Source: Sphingomonadaceae bacterium (lineage in GTDB: Bacteria; Pseudomonadota; Alphaproteobacteria; Sphingomonadales; Sphingomonadaceae). From it: a stretch of DNA of 37,406 nt. The stretch lies in NCBI GenBank assembly GCA_019239915.1, contig JAFAZF010000023.1, positions 1 through 37,406 of the forward strand. The letters run 5' to 3'. The notes under the pieces were generated by a model, which saw nothing but the letters and a program-made list of their open reading frames with translations, was not told the origin of the DNA and did not search any database. Positions 8,803 through 17,659 of this stretch are shown piece after piece; the first letter of the stretch is position 1, and every line of letters begins with the position of its first letter. Position numbers and translations under genes: made by a program.

Positions 8803-10842
8803 CTACCCTTTCATCATCGCACGGAGACGCGCGACAATCTGCGCCTTGCCCGGGATCTGGCTGTTCTCGATCTCTTGCGAATAGCCGATCGGCGCATAAT
8901 CGCCGCCGAGCCGGCCGACCGGGCCTTTTAGCGTCGAGAATAATTCCTCACCGATCGTGCTGGCTAGCTCGCCGCCAAAGCCGCAAAATTCGGTGGCGGC
9001 GTGCACCACCAGCGCGCGACGCGTCTTCTTCACCGAATCCAGCACACGATGATAATCGAGCGGCACCAGCGAGCGCAGATCGACGACCTCGATATCGATG
9101 CCCTCCTTGGCCAGCTCCTCGGCGGCGGCGAGCGATTCCGCCACCTGCCAGCCATAGGTGATGATGCTGAGGTCCTTGCCCGGCCGTTTCACCTTCGCGA
9201 CGCCGAGCGGGATGCGGTAAGGCTCGACCGGGACCTCGCCCGAGAACAGCCGCACCTTCATGGATTCGAGGTGAACGCACGGATCCTCGTCGAAGATGCA
9301 GCTCGTCAGCAGGCCCTTCGCCTCAAACGGCGTCGAGGGATAGACCACCTTGAGGCCCGGCGTGTGCAATAGCCAGGCTTCGAGCGACTGCGAATGCTGC
9401 GCCCCGAAGCCGCCGACGCCGCCGCCGACCATGATGCGGATGGTGAGCGGCATGTGGGTCAAGCCGCCCGACATGAAGCGCTGCTTGGCGACATGATTGA
9501 CGATCTGATCGAGGCAGACGGCGGTGAAATCGGAGAACATCAGCTCCGCCACCGGCCGCATACCGACCAGCGACGCACCGGCGGCGGCGCCGATGATCGC
9601 CTGCTCGGCGATCGGCGTCGGGCGGACGCGGGTGCGGCCATATTTGGTTTCGAGGCCATCGGAAGTCTTGAACACGCCGCCGGGCGGATCGCCGATATCC
9701 TCGCCGAGCAGGAACACCTCGGGATCGGCGGCGAGCGCCTGATCCTGCGCGGCGCAGACCGCCTGGAAGGTCTGCATCTTGCGCGTCTCGCCGGCGATCT
9801 CGCCCTCCGCCTCGCGCAGCGGATAGACGCCGCGCTGCGGCACCACGGTGGGATCACCGTAGACATCGATCAACGTATCCGACGCCGGCGTGACTGGGGC
9901 CTTAAGGGCCTCGGCCATCGCCTCTTCGACCTCGGCTGTCGCCGCCGCATCGATCGCGGCGAGCTCTTGTTCGGTGCTGACGCCGGTTTCGATCATGAGC
10001 GCGCGCGTCTTCGGCACCGGCCACTGGGCCTTGGCGAGCGCCAGCGCCTCCTTGGAGAGGTGGGTGGTGTCGCCGACACCGGCATGCTTGCCGAGCCGCA
10101 TCGTCAGCGCCTCGACGAAGACCGGCCCCTTGCTGGCGCGAACGTCGGCGACGACCTCTGTCATCGCGCGATTAAAAGCGATCGGATCGTTGCCGTCGAC
10201 CCGCAGGCCCCGGAAACCATAGCCCTCGGCGCGCGACGCGAACTCCTTGCTGGCGGTATATTCGTGGATATAGGCATATTCGCCGATCTGATTGTTCTGG
10301 CACAGGAAGATCACCGGCAGCTTCCACACGCCGGCGAGGTTCATCGCCTCGTGCACCGCGCCGATGCTGGTCGCGCCGTCGCCGAAATTGACGATCGTTA
10401 CGCGTTTCTCGTCGCGCATCTGAGCAGCGAGCGCGAGCCCGTTGGCGATCGGCGCGCCGGCGCCGACGATCGCAGTGGTCAGCATCGATCCTGAGGCAGG
10501 ATGCGAGATGTGCGGACTGCCGCCCTTACCCTTATTGACGCCCGTCGTACGGCCGAGCGCCTCGGCGAACAGGCCGACAAGCGGCACCCCCTTCGCGACC
10601 TGATCATGGATGCCGCGATAGATGGTGACCATGTAATCGTCGGTGGACGTCATCGTCGAGAGCACCGCCGGGATCGCCTCCTGCCCGGTCATCGGCCAAT
10701 AGCTGAACAGGAATTTGCCGCCCGAAAGCCCGCGCTGGATCGCGACGTCGACCGCGCGGATCCGCGCCATCTGCCGGTAGATTTCCTTGAGGGTGTCCGG
10801 CGCAATGCCGACATTGTTGGTCGGTGATTCGATCACGCTCAT
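8803..10842 (-). CDS. Fused alpha/beta 2-oxoacid dehydrogenase E1 (thiamine diphosphate-dependent)
   Basis: 679-aa single-chain E1 component. Residues ~20-320 are the alpha-type domain (PF00676). Its thiamine-diphosphate motif runs from GDG at 154-156 to NN at 183-184, and it has the 'SMLTTAIVGAGAPIANGLALA' stretch. Residues ~355-679 are the beta-type domain (PF02779/PF02780), with 'FLLGEDIGDPPGG', 'GFGAQHSQSLEAW' and 'ITYGWQVAESLAAAEEL'. Such enzymes decarboxylate a 2-oxoacid (branched-chain, pyruvate or acetoin type) and pass the acyl group to a lipoyl E2. No E2 or E3 gene is present in the window, so it either uses an E2 elsewhere or works alone. The start at 10842 has GGAGAGGAGG about 9 bp upstream. 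It is divergent from the PPOX-like gene. Confidence 0.9.
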   Translation of the reverse strand: MSVIESPTNNVGIAPDTLKEIYRQMARIRAVDVAIQRGLSGGKFLFSYWPMTGQEAIPAVLSTMTSTDDYMVTIYRGIHDQVAKGVPLVGLFAEALGRTTGVNKGKGGSPHISHPASGSMLTTAIVGAGAPIANGLALAAQMRDEKRVTIVNFGDGATSIGAVHEAMNLAGVWKLPVIFLCQNNQIGEYAYIHEYTASKEFASRAEGYGFRGLRVDGNDPIAFNRAMTEVVADVRASKGPVFVEALTMRLGKHAGVGDTTHLSKEALALAKAQWPVPKTRALMIETGVSTEQELAAIDAAATAEVEEAMAEALKAPVTPASDTLIDVYGDPTVVPQRGVYPLREAEGEIAGETRKMQTFQAVCAAQDQALAADPEVFLLGEDIGDPPGGVFKTSDGLETKYGRTRVRPTPIAEQAIIGAAAGASLVGMRPVAELMFSDFTAVCLDQIVNHVAKQRFMSGGLTHMPLTIRIMVGGGVGGFGAQHSQSLEAWLLHTPGLKVVYPSTPFEAKGLLTSCIFDEDPCVHLESMKVRLFSGEVPVEPYRIPLGVAKVKRPGKDLSIITYGWQVAESLAAAEELAKEGIDIEVVDLRSLVPLDYHRVLDSVKKTRRALVVHAATEFCGFGGELASTIGEELFSTLKGPVGRLGGDYAPIGYSQEIENSQIPGKAQIVARLRAMMKG

Positions 10843-11020
10843 TGGCCGAAGCCTCCTCTCCGAAGCGGCGGGCGGTCACCGCTACGCCGCAATACGCACA
10901 CTGTTTCCTATCCTGTGCTGAGCAAGCTTTCCAGTCGACTTCCGCCTACCGGGATATCATACCACCGCCCATCGCCGGCCGGGACACGAACCCGATCGAA
11001 GCAGGGAGCGAGAGGACGTC
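10843..11020. promoter_or_regulatory. Divergent promoter region between E1 and PPOX-like genes
   Basis: A 178-bp gap between two outward-facing starts must hold promoters for both. Ribosome sites are visible at each edge (GGAGAGGAGG for E1, GGGAGCGAGAGG for the PPOX gene). No clear operator repeat was recognised. Confidence 0.45.
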
Positions 11021-12025
11021 ATGTCGATACAGTCGGAACTGCCGCCGGAGGTGTCGGGTCTCCTGCGATCCGCCGTGGTCAGCGAGTTCGCCACGATCAG
11101 CGCGGCAGGCGTGCCGATCGACACGCCGATCCTATGCTTGACGCCCGACGATCTCGCCACCGTCGATCTCGCCACCGGCATCGCCTACCCCGCCAAGGCC
11201 GAACGGGCCCGCCGGAATCCGAGGGTCGGGCTGCTGATCGAGGGCATGGCGCCCGGCGAACCGGTGATCTCGATCGCCGGCCTCGCCAGCGTCCGCGATG
11301 CCGACATCCAGGCCAACGCGCTGCGCTATATCGCGGAGACCGCGTCGGGCGGTGCGGTGATCGTGCCGTGGGAAACGGCGCGCGAGGCGGTCTGGTACTG
11401 GAGCCGGATCATCATCGAGGTGACGCCGGTGCGCGTTCTCTGGTGGGCAAGCCGCGACTTGATGGATGGTCCGCCGCAACGCTGGGAGGCAACCGCCGGC
11501 ACGGTCAGCCGCCCGTCCGATCCGGCACCCGCCGGCAGCATCAGCGCGGCACCGAAATGGGGCGAGACGCCGTGGCGCGAGCTCGCCGCAGCAGCCGCGG
11601 CGAGCACGATGCCCGCACATCTGACACTCCTCGACGAACATGGCTTTCCCCTGCCCTTCCGCGTCGCTGACATCGTCGTGACCGACGCGGGCTCCCGCTT
11701 TTGCGTGCCGGCCGGCGCGCCCTGGCAGAAGCAGGGCAAGGCAACGCTCTCCTATGAAGGCCGATCGACTTTCGTGGGCGAGGCGACGCTGGACGGTGCC
11801 GAGGCGACAATGACCGTCGAGCGGACGCTGCCGATGGTCGCCGATCTCAACGAGCTCTGGACACCGAGCCCGACGACGCGGGAACCGCTCATGGCCCGTC
11901 TGCGCCACGAGCTGGCGCGGCGCGGCCAGACCATTCCTGCCATTCCCGACGCCGAGCCCGCCCCGACCAAGGGCGCACAAGCCCGCAAGGCACGGATCGA
12001 GCGGCTGAAGGCGCTGGCCGGCTAG
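11021..12025 (+). CDS. Pyridoxamine 5'-phosphate oxidase-like protein with two split-barrel halves
   Basis: 334 aa. The first half (about 10-130) has the PPOX-like split barrel pattern: 'SEFATISAAGVPIDTPI', 'TGIAYPAKAERARRNPRVGLLIEG' and 'VISIAGLASV'. A second half (about 195-280) repeats the pattern: 'AHLTLLDEHGFPLPFRVADI', then 'WQKQGKATLSYEG' and 'TFVGEAT'. Single-domain PPOX proteins act as dimers with FMN or F420 at the interface, so this looks like a fused pseudo-dimer (inference). The C-terminus is Lys/Arg-rich. The stop TAG at 12023-12025 overlaps the stop of the convergent CoA-transferase in one CTAG. No substrate is suggested by the sequence. Confidence 0.75.
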   Translation: MSIQSELPPEVSGLLRSAVVSEFATISAAGVPIDTPILCLTPDDLATVDLATGIAYPAKAERARRNPRVGLLIEGMAPGEPVISIAGLASVRDADIQANALRYIAETASGGAVIVPWETAREAVWYWSRIIIEVTPVRVLWWASRDLMDGPPQRWEATAGTVSRPSDPAPAGSISAAPKWGETPWRELAAAAAASTMPAHLTLLDEHGFPLPFRVADIVVTDAGSRFCVPAGAPWQKQGKATLSYEGRSTFVGEATLDGAEATMTVERTLPMVADLNELWTPSPTTREPLMARLRHELARRGQTIPAIPDAEPAPTKGAQARKARIERLKALAG

Positions 12026-13203
12026 GCCGCCGCCGGCAGCGTTCCGTTGGCGCGCATCCGCGCGACATCCGCCTCATCGTAGCCGAGCTCCGCAAGGATC
12101 GCCTCAGCATGCTCGCCGAGGCGGGGCGGCGAACGATAGCTGTGTGGCACCGGCGCGCCGTCCCGCATCTCGACGCAGGGCGAGGCAATCTGGCGGAAGG
12201 GCCGCCCCTCGCGCTCGGCTGCGACGATGCGGTGGTTTGCCGTCACGGCGGGATCGGCGACGACGTCGGCGAGCGTCTGAATCGGCTCGAACTTGACCTT
12301 GCCGGCATCGAGCAGCGGCGCGAGCTCGGCGAGGTCCATCGCGCCGATGATCGCATCGGCCTCGTCGACCAGCGCGGCGCGCATCTCGCGCGATAGGCGT
12401 GGCGACGCGAAGCGCGGATCGGCGAGAAGATCCAGCCGGCCGACCGCCGCTGCGAACTCCGGCAGGTCGGTATTGAGCTGCAGCCAGCGACCGTCGCGCG
12501 TCCGGAAATAATTGGCGAGCGGGATCGCCGCCGCGTGCCGGTCGCGACTCGGCACCGAACGGTCATAGTTGAGCATGTTCGTATAGTCGGTGGCGAACGC
12601 CCACATGCCCGCGCCGATCAGCGAGGTGTCGATCCAGCGACCGATGCCGGTGCGCTGCGCCTCGAACAGCGCCGCCAGCATGCCCGCGCAGGCGCACATG
12701 CCGGTCGAGCGATCGCCGACCGCCTGGCGGATCGGCAGCGGATCGCGGCCCTCGACGGTGAGCAGCCCGGTGCCGCCGCCGCGCGCCCAGAAGCCGAGAT
12801 TGTCGCTGGCGCCGCGATTGCGATCGGGCCCAACCTGGCCAAAGCTCGACACCGAGCCGTACACCATGCGCGGATTGAGCGCGTGCAACGTCTCATAATC
12901 GAGCTGCAGCCTCGCCAGCCGATCGGGCAGCAGGTTGGTGATGAACAGATCGGCATCGCGCACGAGACGCAGGATGATGTCGCGCGTGTCGGGTGCCGAC
13001 GTATCGAGGGCGATCGAGCGCTTGCCGCGGTTGTGCGGATCATAGTTGGCGCTGCCGAGCGGGCTGCCGGGGCGAGCGCGCATCTTGTCCCCCTCGTGCG
13101 GCTCGATTTTGATGACGTCGGCGCCCCAGTCGGCGAGGAAGCCGGCGGCCGCCGGCCCCGCGACCATCGAGGCGAAATCGATCACGCGAAGCGCCTGCAG
13201 CAT
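12022..13203 (-). CDS. Family III CoA-transferase (CaiB/BaiF)
   Basis: 393-aa formyl-CoA-transferase-like protein (PF02515). It has the N-terminal 'LRVIDFASMVAGPAAAGFLADWGADVIKIE' block (split here over residues 5-34), 'NRGKRSIALD' at 58-67, and 'AVGDRSTGM' at 161-169, where Asp164 occupies the position of the catalytic aspartate. These enzymes move CoA between carboxylic acids and would activate or deactivate a pathway acid. ATG 13203 is chosen over GTG 13209 because GGAGGG lies 6 bp before it. The gene converges on the PPOX-like gene; their stop codons share the palindrome CTAG at 12022-12025. Confidence 0.9.
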   Translation of the reverse strand: MLQALRVIDFASMVAGPAAAGFLADWGADVIKIEPHEGDKMRARPGSPLGSANYDPHNRGKRSIALDTSAPDTRDIILRLVRDADLFITNLLPDRLARLQLDYETLHALNPRMVYGSVSSFGQVGPDRNRGASDNLGFWARGGGTGLLTVEGRDPLPIRQAVGDRSTGMCACAGMLAALFEAQRTGIGRWIDTSLIGAGMWAFATDYTNMLNYDRSVPSRDRHAAAIPLANYFRTRDGRWLQLNTDLPEFAAAVGRLDLLADPRFASPRLSREMRAALVDEADAIIGAMDLAELAPLLDAGKVKFEPIQTLADVVADPAVTANHRIVAAEREGRPFRQIASPCVEMRDGAPVPHSYRSPPRLGEHAEAILAELGYDEADVARMRANGTLPAAA

Positions 13204-13545
13204 TCTCACCCTCCGCGCAGATTCCGTACGGTGGCCGCCTTGTATGGATTGGCCGGCTTGATCAACCCCTGAGCGCGGGCGGCACCCACCAATGGCCAGA
13301 TCCGATAATAGTCATGCTGGCTGTCTGCTAGCTATATATGCTGCTGCTTATAGTATTCCGGCTCTTGATAAGCCAGCTCACTTTGTCAGACTGTTGAATT
13401 GATGTCACGGAGTGAAGCAAAACGAAATTTACGATAGAAAGCGCTGACGCTGGTCTTGCGCAACCTTGGATATGTTTTTACGCATCGCGGCGAAAGATGG
13501 CGGCGAAAAATAATGCTGCGCCGCAATAGGGAGGGGAAAAGCCAG
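13204..13545. promoter_or_regulatory. Intergenic region upstream of the TonB-dependent receptor
   Basis: 342 bp without a supported gene, noticeably more AT-rich than its surroundings. It separates the divergent CoA-transferase from the receptor and should hold both promoters. It contains CTAGCTATATAT at 13328-13339, a 12-mer that recurs at 36198-36209 in another divergent promoter. The receptor ribosome site is GGGAGGGG at about 13530-13536. Confidence 0.5.
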
Positions 13546-15129
13546 ATGACGTCTGTGAAAATTGGTCTGCTGTGCGGTGTCGCCGCGCTCGGCTGCGCCG
13601 CCGTGCCCGCGTTTGCGCAGACCGCGCCTGCCGAGACCCCGGCGACCAATCCTAGCGCGCCGCCCGCCTCGGGTGCCGCGAGCGCAGCACCGATCGGTGA
13701 CATCGTGGTCACCGCCCGCCGCGTCAACGAGCGCCTTCAGGACGTTCCGGTCGCGGTTTCAGTCGTGACGCCGGCGGTCATCGCCAGCAAGGGCGTGTTC
13801 ACGCCGGTCGACATCGCCGAGAGCTCGCCGGGCCTCTCGGTCACCGCCTCGGTGTCGGATCGCAACAACCTGACCTACACGATCCGCGGCCAGGGCTTCT
13901 CCTAAGGCACGCTGTTCCCGGCGGTGATCACCTACTTCAACGAAGTTCCGATCACGCAGCTCAATACCGGTGAATTCTTCGATCTCGCCAACGTGCAGGT
14001 GCTGCGCGGTCCGCAGGGCGTCAACTTCGGCCGCGTCACCGACGGCGGCAACGTCATGGTCGGCGCGCAGGCCCCGAAGAATGATTTCGGCGGCTATGTC
14101 GAGCTCAAGCTCGGCGACTACGGCCTCAAGACCGGCGACGGCGCGCTGAACATCCCGCTCGTCGAGGATCGGCTGCTGCTGCGTGGTGCTTTCGAGATCG
14201 CCCGGCGCGACGGCTTCACCAAGGATCTCCAGACCGGCGAAGATCTCGACAACGTCGACTATGAATCCTACCGCCTCGGTCTGACGGAGAAGTTCACCGA
14301 TACGCTCCAGAACACCACGACGCTTGCTTACCAGCATACGCACGACAACGGCACCGCCGTGGTCAATTCCGGATCTAACACGCCGGTGATCGCGGGTGAG
14401 TTGGCCGGGCTGGCGGCCGGCTTCGGTGCAGCCTATGGCATCGCGCCGGACGGCTCGGTCGTGCCTGCAGGGACTCCAGGCGCGGCGCCGTTCACCGCTG
14501 CCGGCTACGCCGCGTCGCAGAGCGCACAGCTTGCGGCGCAGCTGGCCCGCGGGCCGCGCGCAGTCTACTATAATGCGCCGAGCTTCGACCGGCGGACAAA
14601 CATCTTTCTGGTCAACGCCACGACCGCCGATCTGAGCGACACCGTTCAGCTCAAGAACATCTTCGGCTATATCAACGTGAAGGATTTCGAGGCATCGAAC
14701 TTCTCCGCGTCGAACGGCAACCTGATCCTCACCTGCCACTCGGCGTGCCAGGCTTTCGGCGGCGACGCCACCGAGAGCCTGCCGTTCAACTGGCAGGAGC
14801 AGTTCAGCGAGGAGCTGCGCCTGTCCGGCAAGTCCTTTAACAACATGTTCACCTGGTCGGTCGGCGGCTATGCCGACCAGCAGGATCCGGGCGGCAAGTT
14901 CGAGAACGACACGATCAACGTCGCCATCCTCGAGCGCACCAACGTTCAATATGCAACGACCACGTCGAAGGCGGTCTATGCGTCTGGCGAATACGATCTC
15001 CAGCAGCTGCTACCGGGGCTCAAGGTCAACGGCGGCATCCGCTACACCCACGATACGGTCGATGCGTTGAGCGTAACCTATTTGCGCCCGATCTTCTTCC
15101 CGGCCTCGGCTGTCTTCCCGGCGATCCCG
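13546..15129 (+). pseudogene. TonB-dependent outer-membrane receptor, nonsense-mutated and 3'-truncated
   Basis: Receptor for active outer-membrane uptake of a pathway substrate or chelate. The signal peptide (1-24, cleavage after 'AFA') is followed by 'GDIVVTARRVNERLQDVPVAVSVV', the plug start (split as read), then 'TYTIRGQGFS'. A TAA at 13903-13905 (codon 120) interrupts the plug; the same frame then continues without a stop with 'VQVLRGPQGVNFGRVTDGGNV' (the usual plug/barrel junction) and beta-barrel strands. The sequence changes to transposase-like DNA at about 15125-15131, so roughly a third of the usual 750-850 aa barrel is missing, and no remainder appears after the IS. The start at 13546 has GGGAGGGG upstream. 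It is non-functional as sequenced. Confidence 0.88.
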
Positions 15130-16264
15130 CAAGACGCAGCCGGGTTTCTTCGATGTGGACGAGCGGTTGGCGGCGTTGTCGGCGGCGGGTGATCCGCTGG
15201 AGCGGCTGAGCGCGGTGGTGGATTTCGAGCTGTTCCGCGCCGTGCTCGATGCGGCGCTGGCACGATCGGATCGCAGCCGCGGCGGCCGACCTCCCTATGA
15301 CGCGGTGCTGATGTTCAAGGTCCTGGTTCTGCAGGCGCTCTACAGCCTGTCGGACGACACCGCCGAGTTCCAGGTGCGGGATCGGCTCTCATTCATGCGC
15401 TTCCTCGGCCTGGGGCTCGGCGATCGCGCTCCGGATGCGAAGACGATCTGGTTGTTCCGCGAGCAACTCGTGCGCGCCGGCGCTATGGACAAGCTGTTCG
15501 AGCGATTCGACGCCGCGCTCCACGATGCCGGTTATCTCGCCATGGGCGGAGCCTGCCAAGAAGGTTCCGGCGATGCGCAGCATCGTTGGAAGGCAGGTGG
15601 AGGGGGGCAGATAATCGATGCCACCGTCGTCGCGGCGCCGCGCCAGAAGCTGACCGATGACGAGAAGGCCATCGTCCGCGGCGGCGGCACGCCGCCTGGC
15701 TGGTCGGAGGCGAAGCGGCGGCAGAAGGACCTCGATGCACGCTGGACGATCAAGCGCGGCCGCTCGAAGCGCAGCGAGGCGAGCAAGATGAAGGCGACCG
15801 GCGTGGAGATCGCGGTGCCGGTATTCGGCTACAAGAACCATGCCGGCATCGATCGGCGCCATGGCTTGATCCGACGATGGACCGTCACCAGCGCTGCCGC
15901 GCACGATAGCCGTCCGTTCGAGGACCTGCTCGATCCAAAGAACACGGCGTCGAAGGTGTGGGCCGACACGGCCTACCGCTCCGCCCGGAACGAGGCGGCG
16001 ATGACGAAGCGCGGACGCATATCGATGGTGCACTACCGCAAGCCGAAGGGGCAACCGCTTCCGGCGAGCCACGCCAAGGCCAATGCTGCGCGCTCAGCGG
16101 TCCGCTCCGCCGTCGAGCACGTCTTCGCCGGGCAGAAGCATCGGATGAAGCTGGTCGTCCGCACCATCGGCCTCGCCCGCGCTGAGGTGAAGATCGGCAT
16201 GGCCAACCTCGCTTACAACTTCACGCGCGTTGCGTGGCTCAACGCGCGAGCCGCGCCCGTCTGA
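15130..16264 (+). mobile_element. IS5-type element, truncated on its left side
   Basis: The coding part of an IS5-group element is fused directly to the receptor pseudogene. Homologous-looking coding begins at about 15131 ('KTQPGFFDVDERL'), but the element's own start codon, leader and left terminal repeat are absent. The right terminal repeat cannot be identified without its partner, so the right limit given is only the transposase stop. A deletion running from inside the receptor into the element would explain the junction. Confidence 0.7.
15155..16264 (+). CDS. IS5-family DDE transposase (probably missing its native start)
   Basis: 369 codons from GTG 15155. N-terminal DUF772-type domain 'VVDFELFRAVLDAAL', 'GRPPYDAVLMFKVLVLQALYSLSD' (split), 'DRLSFMRFLGLGL'. 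The DDE triad is present: Asp in 'QIIDATVVAAPRQ', Asp in 'VWADTAYRS', Glu in 'SAVEHVFAGQKHRM'. Relatives begin M-(R/P)-x-KTQPGFFDVDERL, so the true start should be about 9 codons upstream, where the sequence now belongs to the receptor. Without that start and its ribosome site, expression is doubtful even though the catalytic part is intact. Confidence 0.85.
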   Translation: MDERLAALSAAGDPLERLSAVVDFELFRAVLDAALARSDRSRGGRPPYDAVLMFKVLVLQALYSLSDDTAEFQVRDRLSFMRFLGLGLGDRAPDAKTIWLFREQLVRAGAMDKLFERFDAALHDAGYLAMGGACQEGSGDAQHRWKAGGGGQIIDATVVAAPRQKLTDDEKAIVRGGGTPPGWSEAKRRQKDLDARWTIKRGRSKRSEASKMKATGVEIAVPVFGYKNHAGIDRRHGLIRRWTVTSAAAHDSRPFEDLLDPKNTASKVWADTAYRSARNEAAMTKRGRISMVHYRKPKGQPLPASHAKANAARSAVRSAVEHVFAGQKHRMKLVVRTIGLARAEVKIGMANLAYNFTRVAWLNARAAPV

Positions 16265-16296
16265 CCGACCGATCCATCGAAAACGGACCTGCAGCT

Positions 16297-16509
16297 CTAA
16301 CCGATCCTCCTGCCAAAAGGCCCGCGGAACGGCCGAAAGCCTCGAAATGTGACCTTATCCCGCGTCAAAATGGCGTTCTTCGAGGCGTCCATTCGTGTGC
16401 CTTCGCTGAGTGCTTCCATGCCGACTTCGCTGCCGTTGGCGCGGCTGGCCAGAATGACCGGCCAGTCTGTATTTTGCCGCCAATTGCCAAGGAAGACGAT
16501 GGCCTTCAT
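16297..16509 (-). CDS. Small hypothetical protein (70 aa), possibly truncated
   Basis: The start ATG at 16509 has a very good ribosome site (GGAGGT, 7 bp upstream). The sequence starts MKAIVFLGNWRQNTDWPVIL and contains 'EGTRMDASKNAIL'. No family recognised. Its 3' end approaches the right side of the truncated IS5-type element, so the last ~20 codons (rich in Arg, Phe, Gly and Pro) may be IS or junction sequence and not native. Coding status rests mainly on the ribosome site. Confidence 0.4.
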   Translation of the reverse strand: MKAIVFLGNWRQNTDWPVILASRANGSEVGMEALSEGTRMDASKNAILTRDKVTFRGFRPFRGPFGRRIG

Positions 16510-16550
16510 CTTACAGACCTCCGCTTGCTAGCGGGGTCCTGTCAAGCGAG

Positions 16551-16817
16551 TTATAGATGCGGTTTGTCTGGATCTAGCTTGCGCTGTTCGAGCTCGGCCC
16601 CCAGCGCGCTGCTCAAGTTTCGTATAGCGTTGATTTCGCCAATCTGCCCCTTGCCTAGCAGATAATGGGCGTGGGAGAGCACATTGCGCCAATGGTTTAA
16701 CGTGTCGGGATACACAGGCTTGTCGCGAAAACGGCGCGCGCTCGCCAGCGCAGCCTGGAGATTGGAGACAATGCTACCGTCGAGCTTCATCGCGTGGCTT
16801 TGGCGTAGTAATGGCAC
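16551..16817 (-). CDS. Hypothetical protein (88 aa)
   Basis: No family recognised. It is predicted soluble and helical, with 'SNLQAALASARRFRDKPVYP' in the first half and 'HWRNVLSHAHYLLGKGQIGE' in the second. The GTG at 16817 has GTGAGGA about 5 bp upstream and lies 6 bp after the MliC-like stop, so the two are probably one minus-strand transcript. An internal ATG at 16790 is an alternative start without a ribosome site. Base composition is slightly less GC-rich than the catabolic genes around it. Confidence 0.55.
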   Translation of the reverse strand: MPLLRQSHAMKLDGSIVSNLQAALASARRFRDKPVYPDTLNHWRNVLSHAHYLLGKGQIGEINAIRNLSSALGAELEQRKLDPDKPHL

Positions 16818-16823
16818 GGATCC

Positions 16824-17174
16824 TCACGAAGCATGACAAGAGATGCCGGGGGCAGAGGCGACCTTCTCTCCGATCATCAAGGAACTTAACAGGCCGTCGC
16901 GTTCGCCCTTGCCCCACCATTGCCATCCGCCACCACTGTACCGGGCACCATCAGCCGATGGCGCCAGCTTCATCTGAATCGGCTCACCGTTAATCGTCAC
17001 AACGGCAACTTCCGCGCCGTAGAGCACCTCGATCATCCGGCCGTCGCTGCAACTATAACGCGAACTGAGGCCGTTGAAGGCTGGCGCGCTTGGCACGGCC
17101 GGCTCGGGGGCGCATGCCACGAGCATAAGCGGCAGGAGAAGGTTGCAACAGCGCATGCGAGCACAGCGTCTCAT
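16824..17174 (-). CDS. MliC-like lipoprotein (C-type lysozyme inhibitor family)
   Basis: 116-aa lipoprotein. The N-terminal signal is 'RCCNLLLPLMLVAC', with a lipobox-type LVAC cysteine. The rest matches the MliC/PliC fold (PF09864): 'YSCSDGRMIEVLYG', 'QMKLAPSADGARYSGGG', 'WWGKGE'. The 'SADGARY' serine/glycine loop corresponds to the conserved region that inserts into the lysozyme active site. It is expected to be anchored at the outer membrane or in the periplasm. ATG 17174 gives MRRCARM..; ATG 17156 is the alternative and would place the lipobox closer to the start. It is unrelated to the catabolic genes, as are the small genes next to it. Confidence 0.75.
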   Translation of the reverse strand: MRRCARMRCCNLLLPLMLVACAPEPAVPSAPAFNGLSSRYSCSDGRMIEVLYGAEVAVVTINGEPIQMKLAPSADGARYSGGGWQWWGKGERDGLLSSLMIGEKVASAPGISCHAS

Positions 17175-17242
17175 CACAGGCGCGGTTCTCAACTCGCCGG
17201 GTCCGATTGAACACTGACCCAGCCCACTGCTAACACGCAAGG

Positions 17243-17659
17243 GTGTCCGATAAGCGCCGCATTCTCAACCAGCATGGCAACATTCAGCTCGAGGCCATTT
17301 ATCGCCCCGGCGCAGCCGTTGCCGATGACGCCGTCCGCTATGTGTTATTCGTCCCCGGCCAGCCGCAGCGGCGCTTTGCCAGCCGCGCCATCGCGGAGTC
17401 GGAGTTTGAATTTGTGACGAAGAGAGTTCATCGCACCTATAGAATGCGTTATTTGACCGCAAGCATGGCACGGCCGACCGCGCAGTCAGAAATGAGTAAG
17501 CTAGACGTCATGCCAACTCGCGAACCCAAGCATGCCGCACCCATCGCGGCGCAGGAGAGAAAAAATGGCAAAACACGGCTCGAGCGAGCATCATCACAAC
17601 GCCGCTTCGCATCACGAGGCCGCGGCGCACCACCATCGGCAGGCCGCTCATCATCATGA
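17243..17659 (+). CDS. Hypothetical protein (138 aa or shorter)
   Basis: GTG at 17243 opens a frame with a plausible globular first 90 residues ('RRILNQHGNIQLEAIYRPGA', 'RYVLFVPGQPQRRFASRAIA'). The last ~30 codons overlap the His-rich gene in another frame and look like shadow coding (Arg/Ser-rich), so the real protein may end earlier through a lost stop or frame error. The ribosome site is weak. No family recognised. Confidence 0.4.
   Translation: MSDKRRILNQHGNIQLEAIYRPGAAVADDAVRYVLFVPGQPQRRFASRAIAESEFEFVTKRVHRTYRMRYLTASMARPTAQSEMSKLDVMPTREPKHAAPIAAQERKNGKTRLERASSQRRFASRGRGAPPSAGRSSS

Noticed and set aside
13456-13545. Longer TonB receptor start at 13456
   Set aside because: The signal peptide and ribosome site fit ATG 13546; the extra 30 residues precede a normal signal sequence.
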